Of a stretch of DNA of 60,655 nucleotides, positions 27,142 to 35,695 are shown in pieces. The number at the start of each line of letters is the position of its first letter. Positions within the stretch are counted from its first letter, which is position 1. A program made the position numbers and the translations under genes. Source of the stretch: Hyphomicrobiales bacterium (GTDB taxonomy: Bacteria; Pseudomonadota; Alphaproteobacteria; Rhizobiales; Rhizobiaceae); assembly GCA_024225445.1 (NCBI GenBank), contig JAAEMP010000279.1, forward strand, positions 1-60,655. The letters run 5' to 3'. The notes beneath the pieces were generated by a model. That model had not been told where the DNA came from. It worked only from the letters and a program-made list of their open reading frames with translations, and searched no databases.

Positions 27142-28260
27142 CTACTGAACGACTAAATCAGCTTGCAAAGCACCAACCGATTTGATCCCTTGCAATATGG
27201 CAATGATCCCGCTGGGTTTAGCGCCCATTTTATTTAAACCGTTCACAAGTTCCTGAAGATTTGGACCTCTGACAATGCCGATGGCTCCGCCTTCTTCTTC
27301 AACACCGATGGTAGTCGAGGGTTCAATCACCGTAACACCGTCAGAAAACGGCAAAGGCTGGGATGCCTGCGGAAATTCCTGTACGCTCACATTCAAGCCC
27401 CCATGAGTAATTGCCACCTCTGAAACAGTGACATCTGCACCAATGATTACAGTGCCGGTACGTTCATCAACCACGATGCGAGCCCGTGTATCCGGTTTGA
27501 TTGTCAATTTTCCAATGGACGCATAAAATCGAGTTGCGCTGACAGCTTTTGGCACTCGCACTGAAATGCTTCGGTGGTCTAACTCCATCGCAACATTTTG
27601 ATGATATTTTATCGATGTAAAACGGTTGATTTTATCAACAATCGCGATTGAAGTATCAAAATCAGGATTGGCAAGTTGCAATATCAATTGCCTCTCATCA
27701 TTTAAATTTCCGGGTGCTGCTGCTTCCACAATACCTCCATTGGGAATGCGAGCGGCGGTTGGGTTGTTGCTGGAGATTTCTGCAGCATCGCCTTCCGCGG
27801 AAAATCCACTGACCACCAACCCACCCTGGGCAGAAGCATAAATGTTACCATCCCCCCCCAACAATGGCGTAAACACCAGCGTACCTCCTCGTAATGATGT
27901 TGCGTCTCCGATTGAGGAAATATTGACATCAATAGCTGTACCCTTGTTGGCAAATGCCGGCAATTTGGCGGTTACCAAAACCGCCGCAATATTTTTTGTA
28001 CGAAAACTGGTCGTGCTGCGCCCAATACCCAGTTGATCCAGCATCGATTTGATCGAGGATTCCGTAAAAGGAGAATTACGCAAGCTGTCACCGGTCGAAT
28101 TCAGACCGACAACAAGTCCATAACCCAGAAGCTGATTTTCACGCGCACTTTGAAGGCTGACCACATCTTTTATTCGAACATCAGCTCGAATTTGTCCAAA
28201 AGCGCCAAACAAAAAAGCCAGGCAAATTGCAATTGATACTATTTTTGATGCGTTGGTCAT
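27142..28260 (-). CDS. flgI: Flagellar P-ring protein FlgI
   Basis: FlgI polymerises into the periplasmic P ring around the rod. The 372-residue protein has a signal peptide (1-26, ending GQIRA), then VRIKDVVSLQSARENQLLGYGLVVGLNSTGDSL-type sequence and PSGIIAILQGIKSVGALQADLVVQ-type C-terminus, both diagnostic (quoted in parts: DVVSLQSARENQLLGYG; GIKSVGALQADLVVQ). Its ATG overlaps the flgA stop by one base. Confidence 0.95.
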   Translation of the reverse strand: MTNASKIVSIAICLAFLFGAFGQIRADVRIKDVVSLQSARENQLLGYGLVVGLNSTGDSLRNSPFTESSIKSMLDQLGIGRSTTSFRTKNIAAVLVTAKLPAFANKGTAIDVNISSIGDATSLRGGTLVFTPLLGGDGNIYASAQGGLVVSGFSAEGDAAEISSNNPTAARIPNGGIVEAAAPGNLNDERQLILQLANPDFDTSIAIVDKINRFTSIKYHQNVAMELDHRSISVRVPKAVSATRFYASIGKLTIKPDTRARIVVDERTGTVIIGADVTVSEVAITHGGLNVSVQEFPQASQPLPFSDGVTVIEPSTTIGVEEEGGAIGIVRGPNLQELVNGLNKMGAKPSGIIAILQGIKSVGALQADLVVQ

Positions 28261-28766
28261 TATCTCAGCGCTCTTGCCTGTATCATGCCGTTCCCCATCG
28301 CAATGCCGGTAACGATCGAACCGCTATGAACATTTCTGGCTTTCACAAATTCACCCTTTTTTGCTGATGCCAGCGGCACAACCTCGGCCGTAATTCTCAA
28401 TGTGCCGGAAACATATTCCATAATTGTTGGACGATTGACTTTCACAACATCCGGCTCGACCACACTATTGGTGAATATCGGCTGGTTGGGCATCAAGGTT
28501 GTGCGCGCTACCATTCCGACCGTTTGAGAGCGATCAACGTGTACACTGACCCTGTTCAGGTAATCGACCGGGACCAGTCGATCTTTCAGCAATGCATCAG
28601 TTATAACCTGTCCCGGGAAAATGACATTTTTCGGCACCGGTATTGGCGTGACCTCCTTGGCCGCATTTGACTCGGCGGCAAAACCCAGGATTAGAAATGC
28701 GAACAAAACAAAAACTGGCGCTATCGCTCTTGTCAGCCACAATATGCGAATAGCAAAGGACTTCAT
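28260..28766 (-). CDS. flgA: P-ring assembly chaperone FlgA (short form)
   Basis: FlgA is the periplasmic chaperone for P-ring assembly. At 168 residues it is the short rhizobial form, consisting of a signal sequence (LWLTRAIAPVFVLFAFLIL) and the SAF-type C-terminal domain (PVPKNVIFPGQVITDALL; LASAKKGEFVKARNVHSG). The ATG at 28766 overlaps the flgG stop (ATGA). It sits between flgG and flgI. Confidence 0.9.
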   Translation of the reverse strand: MKSFAIRILWLTRAIAPVFVLFAFLILGFAAESNAAKEVTPIPVPKNVIFPGQVITDALLKDRLVPVDYLNRVSVHVDRSQTVGMVARTTLMPNQPIFTNSVVEPDVVKVNRPTIMEYVSGTLRITAEVVPLASAKKGEFVKARNVHSGSIVTGIAMGNGMIQARALR

Positions 28767-29560
28767 CAACGAATGCCTTTGGTTACAGTACTCGACATGT
28801 CATCGGCTGCCTGGATTACTTTTGAATTCATCTCATAGGCCCGCTGCGCGGCTATCATCTCTGTAATTTCCTTGATTGCATCGACGTTGGATGCTTCCAG
28901 ATATCCTTGGTTGACGGTGCCAAAACCGGTTTCACCAGGTACTCCCTCAACGGCGGTTCCAGAAGCCTCGGTCTGAGCGAACAGATTATCTCCCAATGGC
29001 TCCAGTCCCGCCTCATTGGCAAAATTGCTCAGTGTAATCTGACCCAGCTCCGTTGGCGTTAATTCACCATCAAGGGAAGCAAAAACCTGACCGGTCGATG
29101 CGATGGTAATATTGATTGAGTTTTCCGGAACAGTTATTTGCGGTTCAAGAAGATTGCCATGGATATTAACCAGCTGCCCATCTTCATTGAGGTTAAATGC
29201 TCCAGCCCTGGAATAAAGTGTTTCACCATTTGCCCCGATTACCTGAAACCATCCGCTACCGTTGAGCGCAATATCCAGCTTGTTGCCAGTATTATTCAAT
29301 ACTCCCTGCAAATGAATATCCCGTATTGCCGATAATTTCACACCAAGACCAAGCTTGCCGCCTTCTGGCACTATTCCAGCTCCAGCCTGCTGGGATACGC
29401 CACTACTGCGCACTGTCTCATACATCAGATCTGTAAATTCCGCCCGAGCCCGTTTAAATCCCGTGGTGTTGATATTCGCGATATTGTTCGCGATGACCTC
29501 CAGGTTGGTCTGTTGAGCATTCATGCCGGTGGCTGCAATAGCCAGTGCCTTCAAACTCAT
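28766..29560 (-). CDS. flgG: Distal rod protein FlgG
   Basis: FlgG builds the distal rod. The 264-residue protein has the N-terminal rod motif (QTNLEVIANNIANINTTGFKR), the DIALNGSGWFQV core and the C-terminal LEASNVDAIKEITEMIAAQ and AYEMNSKVIQAADDM segments that distinguish FlgG. It lies between fliE and flgA in the leftward rod operon. Confidence 0.95.
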   Translation of the reverse strand: MSLKALAIAATGMNAQQTNLEVIANNIANINTTGFKRARAEFTDLMYETVRSSGVSQQAGAGIVPEGGKLGLGVKLSAIRDIHLQGVLNNTGNKLDIALNGSGWFQVIGANGETLYSRAGAFNLNEDGQLVNIHGNLLEPQITVPENSINITIASTGQVFASLDGELTPTELGQITLSNFANEAGLEPLGDNLFAQTEASGTAVEGVPGETGFGTVNQGYLEASNVDAIKEITEMIAAQRAYEMNSKVIQAADDMSSTVTKGIR

Positions 29561-29596
29561 AGGTTAATCCTTCCGCGTTTTTCTGTAATTATATTA

Positions 29597-29929
29597 CTAG
29601 ATCTGCATCCTGGTAATTTCCAGATATGCAGCAACAATCTTGTCCCGAACCGCTATTGTCATCCTGAGTGAGCGCTCGGCCTCCATAACCGAGGAGGCAA
29701 CCTCATAGGCACCTGCATCACCATTTAATCCGGCAATTGATGTCGCCTCTGCCTTGTTCAGCGTATCAACAAAACTGGTGGCAGCGCCGCTCAGCGTATC
29801 ACTGAATCCAATACCCGAAGATTCCACTCCGCCCGGTCCTACACCATCGTTATCTGTCGCAATATTTTTTACAGTGGCAGTATTTTTCAGTGCCATATTT
29901 ATTGGTGCAATGGCGAAATCCACACTCAT
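29597..29929 (-). CDS. fliE: Basal-body protein FliE
   Basis: FliE joins the MS ring to the rod. The 110-residue protein shows the family C-terminus (YEVASSVMEAERSLRMTIAVRDK, then AYLEITRMQI), including the conserved hydrophobic end. FSDTLSGAATSFVDTLNKAE in the middle is also typical. It follows flgC after one base. Confidence 0.92.
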   Translation of the reverse strand: MSVDFAIAPINMALKNTATVKNIATDNDGVGPGGVESSGIGFSDTLSGAATSFVDTLNKAEATSIAGLNGDAGAYEVASSVMEAERSLRMTIAVRDKIVAAYLEITRMQI

Positions 29930-29930
29930 G

Positions 29931-30347
29931 TTATTTCCTCATCATATCAATGGTCATGGATATCAGTTTGCGCGCCTGTTTTACCGCTTGCATATTTGCT
30001 TCGTAAGAACGCAAGGTTTCTCGCATATCAGCCATCTCAAGCAGTATGTCGACATTCGGCATTTTCACCATACCAAGTTCATTAGCCGCCGCATGGGAAG
30101 GGTTGTGGACCATTACAAAAGGAGCCTTGTCAACGCCTACATCTACAACTTTCACTCGCGAAACACCGGTTCCACGTTCAAGTTCAGCAGCAAAGGTAAT
30201 AGTTTTTCGTTGATAGGGATTGATATCAGGCGATGTCGAGGTGGTATTGGCGTTTGCTATATTCTCTGAAACAATTCTTAATCGCTGAGTTTCAGCGGAC
30301 ATCCCGGCTCCGGAAATAGTCAGTGATAATTGGAGCGGATCAGCCAT
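29931..30347 (-). CDS. flgC: Proximal rod protein FlgC
   Basis: FlgC is a proximal rod subunit. The 138-residue protein starts with the rod motif (AGMSAETQRLRIVSENIANA), has the conserved YQRKTITF, and ends YEANMQAVKQARKLISMTID, the export/assembly helix. It lies three bases after flgB. Confidence 0.95.
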   Translation of the reverse strand: MADPLQLSLTISGAGMSAETQRLRIVSENIANANTTSTSPDINPYQRKTITFAAELERGTGVSRVKVVDVGVDKAPFVMVHNPSHAAANELGMVKMPNVDILLEMADMRETLRSYEANMQAVKQARKLISMTIDMMRK

Positions 30348-30350
30348 TAT

Positions 30351-30728
30351 CTAGTTCCCAAATACTGAGATGAACATTCGATGAAAGGATTTCATGACAG
30401 AGGTATTTAATTGATAAGCACTGGCCACCTCTCCTGCTTTTATCATCTCCTGAGGTAGACTTACTGTGCCACCTGAATGGTTGGTTTCCCAAGGAGTTTC
30501 CCTTTCAATCCTGATGCCGGCAGAGGTCCCAACACCCGCTTGAATATGGCGCTCATGGGTGCGCACCATACTGCTAAAGCTGTTTGATGCTTCACTCATT
30601 TCCTTGACATCAAGGGCTTTATAGCCGTGCGTTTTGGCGTTGGCGATATTACTTGAAACCAGGGACTGGCGAACCGAAAGCCAGTTCGCATTATCCGCTG
30701 ATAGCTTGTTTAGAAAAATTTCGCTCAT
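30351..30728 (-). CDS. flgB: Proximal rod protein FlgB
   Basis: FlgB is a proximal rod subunit. From the ATG at 30728 (MSEIFLNKL) the protein has 125 residues, including LSVRQSLVSSNIANAKTHGYK and the C-terminal SAYQLNTSVMKSFHRMFISVFG-like helix (SVMKSFHRMFISV). The frame opens at 30800, but the extra 24 residues do not match the family. Its Shine-Dalgarno is weak. It heads the flgB-flgC-fliE-flgG group. Confidence 0.9.
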   Translation of the reverse strand: MSEIFLNKLSADNANWLSVRQSLVSSNIANAKTHGYKALDVKEMSEASNSFSSMVRTHERHIQAGVGTSAGIRIERETPWETNHSGGTVSLPQEMIKAGEVASAYQLNTSVMKSFHRMFISVFGN

Positions 30729-30905
30729 TACGATTTGCCATTTGACATTGCCATAGAGCAAAACTAGGTCACGTAACTTGTGTGAAACTGGATGAGACAA
30801 AATACAACGGATTATCGGGCAAAATATCCAATACCCAAACCGATAGTAGACCCAGGGCCTTTAATGAAGGCTCCCTACACCGCTTCTTGTTTACAGGGAA
30901 ACGGT

Positions 30906-31328
30906 CTAAATCAGTTGAACCTGCCTGATTGCATCACTTAATTTTGCGGTGTTTTGTTCAGGCGCGCCTGAGGAATTATCAAAAGAAATATGATGCAATT
31001 CAATTTCACTACCGGCATCCTTGATAAACAGGCGGAAAAACGCAAAAATTCCATCATGCATAAACTCTAGATCCAGCGCGACAATTGGTGATTTGTCCCA
31101 GGATACATGGCTGTCGCCGGTACATGCAAAATTCATCGAATTTCTCTCAAAATGCCTTTCCAGGATTGCCATGACCTCATCATATACACCCGGCAATTGC
31201 CCGAGTTTGAGAAACACATCAAAAAATGTTGGCTCAATAGTTTTTAAATCATCACTTAGTTGCTGACAGGCAATTTTCAGCACTTCTTCTCTTTGATTTA
31301 TTGTATTGGCAATCATTTGTTTAGCCAT
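30906..31328 (-). CDS. Conserved flagellar-locus protein of unknown function
   Basis: This 140-residue soluble protein overlaps the end of flhB by eight bases, so the two are translated together. It has an N-terminal helix pair (about 1-55) and an alternating strand region (SPIVALDLEFMHDGIFAFFRLFI, parts quoted: DLEFMHDGIFAFFRLF). I recognise no enzyme motif. A hypothetical gene also sits beside flhB in Sinorhizobium, and this may be its counterpart. A 178-base gap with a small hairpin (30854-30876) separates it from flgB. Confidence 0.75.
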   Translation of the reverse strand: MAKQMIANTINQREEVLKIACQQLSDDLKTIEPTFFDVFLKLGQLPGVYDEVMAILERHFERNSMNFACTGDSHVSWDKSPIVALDLEFMHDGIFAFFRLFIKDAGSEIELHHISFDNSSGAPEQNTAKLSDAIRQVQLI

Positions 31329-32397
31329 GATATCCTACGGAATTTGATTTGGACAACGCCCGAATAATATTTGCCAGGGGAACAAAAAACTCTGGCGGCA
31401 CTTCGCTATCCACCTGAGCGATTTTATAAAGAGCTCGCGCGAGGGGTGGGTCTTCGGTAATCGGTATATTATTGGATTCTGCCACCTCCCTGATCTTCAA
31501 GGCTATGATGTCCTGTCCCTTTGCCAGCACAAATGGTGCTTTGTCAATTGTTGGGTCATATCTCATTGCAACAGCAAAATGAGTTGGGTTAGTAATCACG
31601 ATAGTCGCTTTCTCCACTTCCTTGATCATTCTTCTTCTGGATCTGTCTCTGGCGATTGAGCGGTTTCTCATTTTTACAATTGGATCGCCCTCTGACTGCT
31701 TGCGCTCATCTTTGATTTCCTGATGCGACATCTTGATATCGTCAACCCAGTCTTTTCTCACCCAAACAAAATCCGCTGCAGCCAATATCAAAACGGTGAA
31801 GAATAGTCCGATCAGAATTTTTAAAAGCAAATCATGAATGCTTACCGGGATATTTATCGTGTCCACCAGCATCTGGGAAATCACGGTGTCAGATTCAGAT
31901 ATCACAACAACCGCGGCTACTGTGCCTGCTGCTGAAAACTTGAACAAAGCTTTACCGAATTCCCGAACCCCCTGACGGCCCAACAGGCGTTTCAACCCCT
32001 TTAAGAGTGATACTTTGGAAAGCTTGGGAGCGATGCGGTTTAAAACCATGCTTGGTTTGTTTTGTGAAATGGAAGACACCAATCCAAAGGCAACCATCGG
32101 CAGAATAATTGGCGCCAGAAGAAAAATCACGTTTTTCCCAACAATATTGATCAGACTGGCTGCGTTTTGCGGCGTATCCAGCGGCCAGTTTCCCAGATTG
32201 GCAAAAATCCCGCTCAGGTTATTACCCATTTGCGTAATAAACCAGGGTACGCTCATATATCCAACAAAAATCATCCCCAATATCGATGCTGCATTAGTAA
32301 CTTCTTTCGAAAACGGAACATTGCCTTTTTCAATTGTATCAGTGATCTTTTTTTCCGTTGGCAACTCACTTTTGGAGTCTTTGTCTTCATCTGACAT
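31321..32397 (-). CDS. flhB: Flagellar export switch protein FlhB
   Basis: FlhB controls the specificity switch of the export apparatus. The 358-residue protein has four membrane spans (about 35-55, 86-112, 153-168, 190-212) and a cytoplasmic domain with the self-cleavage site NPTH at 270-273. The segment RNRSIARDRSRRRMIKEVEKA upstream of it is also typical. It lies between fliG and the small unknown gene. Confidence 0.95.
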   Translation of the reverse strand: MSDEDKDSKSELPTEKKITDTIEKGNVPFSKEVTNAASILGMIFVGYMSVPWFITQMGNNLSGIFANLGNWPLDTPQNAASLINIVGKNVIFLLAPIILPMVAFGLVSSISQNKPSMVLNRIAPKLSKVSLLKGLKRLLGRQGVREFGKALFKFSAAGTVAAVVVISESDTVISQMLVDTINIPVSIHDLLLKILIGLFFTVLILAAADFVWVRKDWVDDIKMSHQEIKDERKQSEGDPIVKMRNRSIARDRSRRRMIKEVEKATIVITNPTHFAVAMRYDPTIDKAPFVLAKGQDIIALKIREVAESNNIPITEDPPLARALYKIAQVDSEVPPEFFVPLANIIRALSKSNSVGYHG

Positions 32398-32458
32398 GGG
32401 TAGTAATCACCAGCCTTGGTTCTCGCGGATTCCTAAAAAAATTGAAAAGTCTGTACAT

Positions 32459-33451
32459 CTAATCCGTCTGAGGCAAACTAATTATGCCTTCCTTTGAAAG
32501 TTTTAGTGCGCTCGAGATGAATTTTTTCTGAGCCTTTCCAATATCTTCCGGTTGGGTCGCACCACGAGATAATTCTGCTTCTACCACTCGCCTGTTTCGC
32601 TGAGATAGAACTTCAAAAACACTCTCACGCATTTCCTCACCGGAATCTGCCAGGGCCTGGACAATATCTTCGGTCTCCAGTCCATCTACCAATACCGCTC
32701 TGGCTTCTTTGCTCATCAGCACAATGGAAGAAAATTTGAACAATGACTTTCTGATCGACGCTGCCGTTTCTGCGTCAACTTCTTCGAAAAAACTAACGAC
32801 TTCATCCGAGGTTTGTTCTGAAAACTGATTGATCAAGCTTGCAGTTTTCTCGATCTCCTCTTCATTGCCTTTATCCAGTTCTGTATTATATATGAGCTCA
32901 ATCAAGTCATCCTCAAATTCGGATTGAAGATCATCTTCCAGCTCGCTTCGATTAAGGTAGGCATGAAATATCTCGTTCCTGAGATTTGCCTCCAGGTTGG
33001 AAATAATATTGACGGCCATCTCATCGCCAAGCCTTTGCAGCAATAATGCGCTGATTTGTGGAGGCTCGTTTTCAAAGAACATCTTTACGACAACAGGGTT
33101 CAATTGTGAGGTCTCAATATTGGTCCGTCTGGCTGCATTCGCAGCAGTTGAATTGTTATCACCTGCCCCCTCAAAATATTGTGAAAGAGTATCAGAGCTG
33201 GCAACAATACCATTCGATTCAAAATTCTCACCAAATTCTGTGACTACCTGATCGATCACCTGTGGACTTAAATCACGCAAATCTCCCGCTGCATCCACAA
33301 CCTTCTTAATTTCCTCTTTTGAAAAAAAACTTGCCAAACGTGTGGCATTCTCTCTTCCCAACACCAAAAACAGAGCGGCGGCTTTTTCTGCACCACTCAT
33401 TTGCGCTTTAGAAATTTCGGATATGTCCAAGTCCAACACCTGTCTTACCAA
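32459..33451 (-). CDS. fliG: Flagellar motor switch protein FliG
   Basis: FliG is the rotor subunit that contacts the stator. The 330-residue protein shows the N-terminal FliF-binding domain (MSGAEKAAALFLVLGRENA), the middle domain with ENEPPQISALLLQRL (the EHPQ-type motif as ENEP) and the C-terminal torque domain (SIRKSLFKFSSIVLMSKEARAVLV, quoted in part: KEARAVLVDGLETEDIVQAL). The frame opens at TTG 33451; an ATG at 33400 is the alternative, neither with a good Shine-Dalgarno. It follows fliN closely. Confidence 0.92.
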   Translation of the reverse strand: MVRQVLDLDISEISKAQMSGAEKAAALFLVLGRENATRLASFFSKEEIKKVVDAAGDLRDLSPQVIDQVVTEFGENFESNGIVASSDTLSQYFEGAGDNNSTAANAARRTNIETSQLNPVVVKMFFENEPPQISALLLQRLGDEMAVNIISNLEANLRNEIFHAYLNRSELEDDLQSEFEDDLIELIYNTELDKGNEEEIEKTASLINQFSEQTSDEVVSFFEEVDAETAASIRKSLFKFSSIVLMSKEARAVLVDGLETEDIVQALADSGEEMRESVFEVLSQRNRRVVEAELSRGATQPEDIGKAQKKFISSALKLSKEGIISLPQTD

Positions 33452-33458
33452 CCCATAA

Positions 33459-34136
33459 CTATTTGTGTGATCCAGATCCTACAATTGAGGTAAGAGTAAT
33501 ACCGAATTTTGGAGTATCTCCTTCAATTACCACAATTTCCCCATGGGCAATCAATTGCCCATTTGCCAGTATTTCAATTTCTTCACCAATATTTTTCTCA
33601 AGCGATACCAGCTCTCCTTCTTTCAGATGGGACAGCTTTGATACCGACATGGATATTCCCCCCAACACTGCCTGGACATCTACTTTGATATTTCTGATAG
33701 TATTCATATCAAGTGCACCATTTCCCAAATCCGCTTTTTTTGTATTTGTTTTCATGGATTTTGGTAGTGCGGTTGATGAACCAGCATTCAAATTCAACGC
33801 CTCACTTCCGATTTCCAAATCTCCTTCATCTCCAATCGGTGGCATATTCAAATTCCCTGACTCTTCTTCCATCAAATCAACAGCCGCCTCCATTCCAACC
33901 GGAGAACCAGCATCCAGCGGGCTTTCATTTTCGACCATTTCCAGTTCTCCCGCATCCGGCGACACCAAATCATCGAGTAATGAATCTGTATTCTCTACTC
34001 CCGGAATATCTTGTATTTGTTCCAGAGATTCTGATGGACTATCCAAATCGCCCTCATCAATCAGATCATCAGATGCAATTGACATGTCAGTTGACTTATT
34101 CTTTCCACCCTCAGTCGGGACCGGTCCGTCAGCCAT
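33459..34136 (-). CDS. fliN: Flagellar motor switch protein FliN
   Basis: FliN forms the lower C ring. From the ATG at 34136 (GGAG upstream) the protein has 225 residues. The first 140 are a long acidic, low-complexity extension. The C-terminal SpoA domain is clear: VDVQAVLGGISMSVSKL, GELVSLEKNIGEEIEIL and IAHGEIVVIEG. Enterobacterial FliN is about 137 residues; the long N-terminal extension is common in rhizobia. It overlaps the preceding unknown gene by eight bases. A GTG at 34145 is an alternative start. Confidence 0.93.
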   Translation of the reverse strand: MADGPVPTEGGKNKSTDMSIASDDLIDEGDLDSPSESLEQIQDIPGVENTDSLLDDLVSPDAGELEMVENESPLDAGSPVGMEAAVDLMEEESGNLNMPPIGDEGDLEIGSEALNLNAGSSTALPKSMKTNTKKADLGNGALDMNTIRNIKVDVQAVLGGISMSVSKLSHLKEGELVSLEKNIGEEIEILANGQLIAHGEIVVIEGDTPKFGITLTSIVGSGSHK

Positions 34137-34749
34137 TGGAAACACTCCGGGTATTTTCAGTCATTTCTGGATTGCGTGCAGTTGCCTGCTTTGCAAATAT
34201 TGCACCTAATTCAGCAGCTTTTTGCTGATTTCCCAAGGCGACGCTGGAACGTATTTTTTTTTCCTCAAACAATGATTTTAGCAAAACAACACCTTTTTCC
34301 CGCGCAATATTGCCTGCCTGCAAGCGTACGGTTTCTGCATGCTCAACACTTTTGGAGAATCGTTGTTCAATACTTCCTTGCGTCGCTTCAGGATTGATGG
34401 ATGCTAATCGGATATCACCTTGTCTCTCACCTGAGGGATCAACATTGTCACCATTAAAAAGCGCCGTTTCGATGTGTTTCAATTGCCGGTTCAGCGAGCT
34501 TACCAATACCCTGTGATGATCGAACGACTTTCTTTGATTGTCATAGCTTTTTTGATGTTCCAAAATCATCAAATCAACTTTTTCGCTAATATTTTTAATA
34601 CCCTTCGTATTGATATAGAGCGTTTTCATAACCAGCTTCAGACGGGCATCCTGCCTGCGAATAGCCTGCGTTACCAGAAAGACAACCACACCGTAACAAA
34701 CCAGCAATATCCCTGCAGCAAATAGTATTATGTTCCAGTTTCCCATCAT
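34129..34749 (-). CDS. Membrane-anchored coiled-coil protein between fliM and fliN
   Basis: The 206-residue protein has one N-terminal membrane span (NIILFAAGILLVCYGVVVFLV, quoted in part: ILFAAGILLVCYGVVVF, about 6-27) and a cytoplasmic helical region with coiled-coil character (about 30-95). The C-terminal part is Gln/Ala rich. I recognise no family. It overlaps fliN and starts 13 bases after fliM, so it is part of the switch operon. In S. meliloti fliN and fliM are adjacent, so this gene looks like a lineage-specific addition. Confidence 0.7.
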   Translation of the reverse strand: MMGNWNIILFAAGILLVCYGVVVFLVTQAIRRQDARLKLVMKTLYINTKGIKNISEKVDLMILEHQKSYDNQRKSFDHHRVLVSSLNRQLKHIETALFNGDNVDPSGERQGDIRLASINPEATQGSIEQRFSKSVEHAETVRLQAGNIAREKGVVLLKSLFEEKKIRSSVALGNQQKAAELGAIFAKQATARNPEMTENTRSVSNG

Positions 34750-34762
34750 ATCCGCCTCTTTT

Positions 34763-35695
34763 TCACATATTTGATGAAGGTCCTGTTACGCAGAAGACTA
34801 CTTCATTTTCATAAAATTCCACATCCGCCAAAAACAGATTGTTTTGTTCAGCATCGGTCACTGTGATATTTGTTGGAGCAAACTCGATATCAAGTCGGGT
34901 GCCTTTTTCAAATTTTGCAACATCTATCAAATTCATGCTTTTTGACGTTAAATGTGCAAACAAGGGTACTTCCAACCCGTTTACCCGGTCAGACAATTTC
35001 TGTGACCAACTAGCGTTATTAAATTTGCCGCTGGTTTCCGTATCATCTGTTTGTTGATCAAAATGCTTTGGTTCCAGCAAATCCAGTGTCGTCAGTACCG
35101 AAATCAAAAAATTCGCATCGGCAAAAGAAACTTCATAAGTTAAAACAATTAGATCAAGTTCCAAAGCAAGTTTATTGAGAGTTTTGAAATCCGTTTGTGC
35201 CGCATCGAGCTCACCGCAATTCAATTCAAGAGTTTTGAAAAAAGCGAAGCATAACCGATACGAAAAACGCTGGAACAACTTGGTCTCAGCACCAGTAAGT
35301 TGTAGGCGTTGCTCACGGGCGTCCTCACCATGGGCAGTGCCCAAAATACTTTTCAGAATTCGTCTGAAGGATGGAGAACCCAATCCTACGCACAGTAAGA
35401 TTTCACCTTTTTTATTGTTGAAACTGACAAAATTTGCATCTGCACCAAGAGCAGAAAACTGTTGTTCATCCGAGTAAATCGCGACATTGGACAAAGTAAA
35501 CGTCGTCTCCTCACTAATAAAATTGCCTACAAACTCCGCAAGGCCATTTTTTAATTTTTCCAGAACAACATCCAGGTCACCATATTGATCTACGGAAAAT
35601 TCAATGTCCGCTCGTAATGCATCAAGTAAATCATCATTGGCGACAGCAAATTCCAAATTTTCGGAAGCATCTCCATGTGTTTGATCATTGGTCAT
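34763..35695 (-). CDS. fliM: Flagellar motor switch protein FliM (divergent)
   Basis: This 310-residue protein occupies the fliM position between motA and fliN. The C-terminal SpoA-like region is recognisable (VPLFAHLTSKSMNLIDVAKF, KGTRLDIEF and LADVEFYENEVVFCV). The middle domain is divergent, and the N-terminal CheY-binding LSQxEIDALL motif of enterobacteria is replaced by LEFAVANDDLLDALRADI. Identification rests on the C-terminal domain, length and position. Its ATG overlaps the motA stop. Confidence 0.85.
   Translation of the reverse strand: MTNDQTHGDASENLEFAVANDDLLDALRADIEFSVDQYGDLDVVLEKLKNGLAEFVGNFISEETTFTLSNVAIYSDEQQFSALGADANFVSFNNKKGEILLCVGLGSPSFRRILKSILGTAHGEDAREQRLQLTGAETKLFQRFSYRLCFAFFKTLELNCGELDAAQTDFKTLNKLALELDLIVLTYEVSFADANFLISVLTTLDLLEPKHFDQQTDDTETSGKFNNASWSQKLSDRVNGLEVPLFAHLTSKSMNLIDVAKFEKGTRLDIEFAPTNITVTDAEQNNLFLADVEFYENEVVFCVTGPSSNM

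Noticed and set aside
33463-34209. 248-codon open frame on the plus strand opposite fliN
   Set aside because: It is the complement of the acidic, serine-rich fliN extension; the translated peptide is Ser/Pro/Phe-rich shadow sequence.
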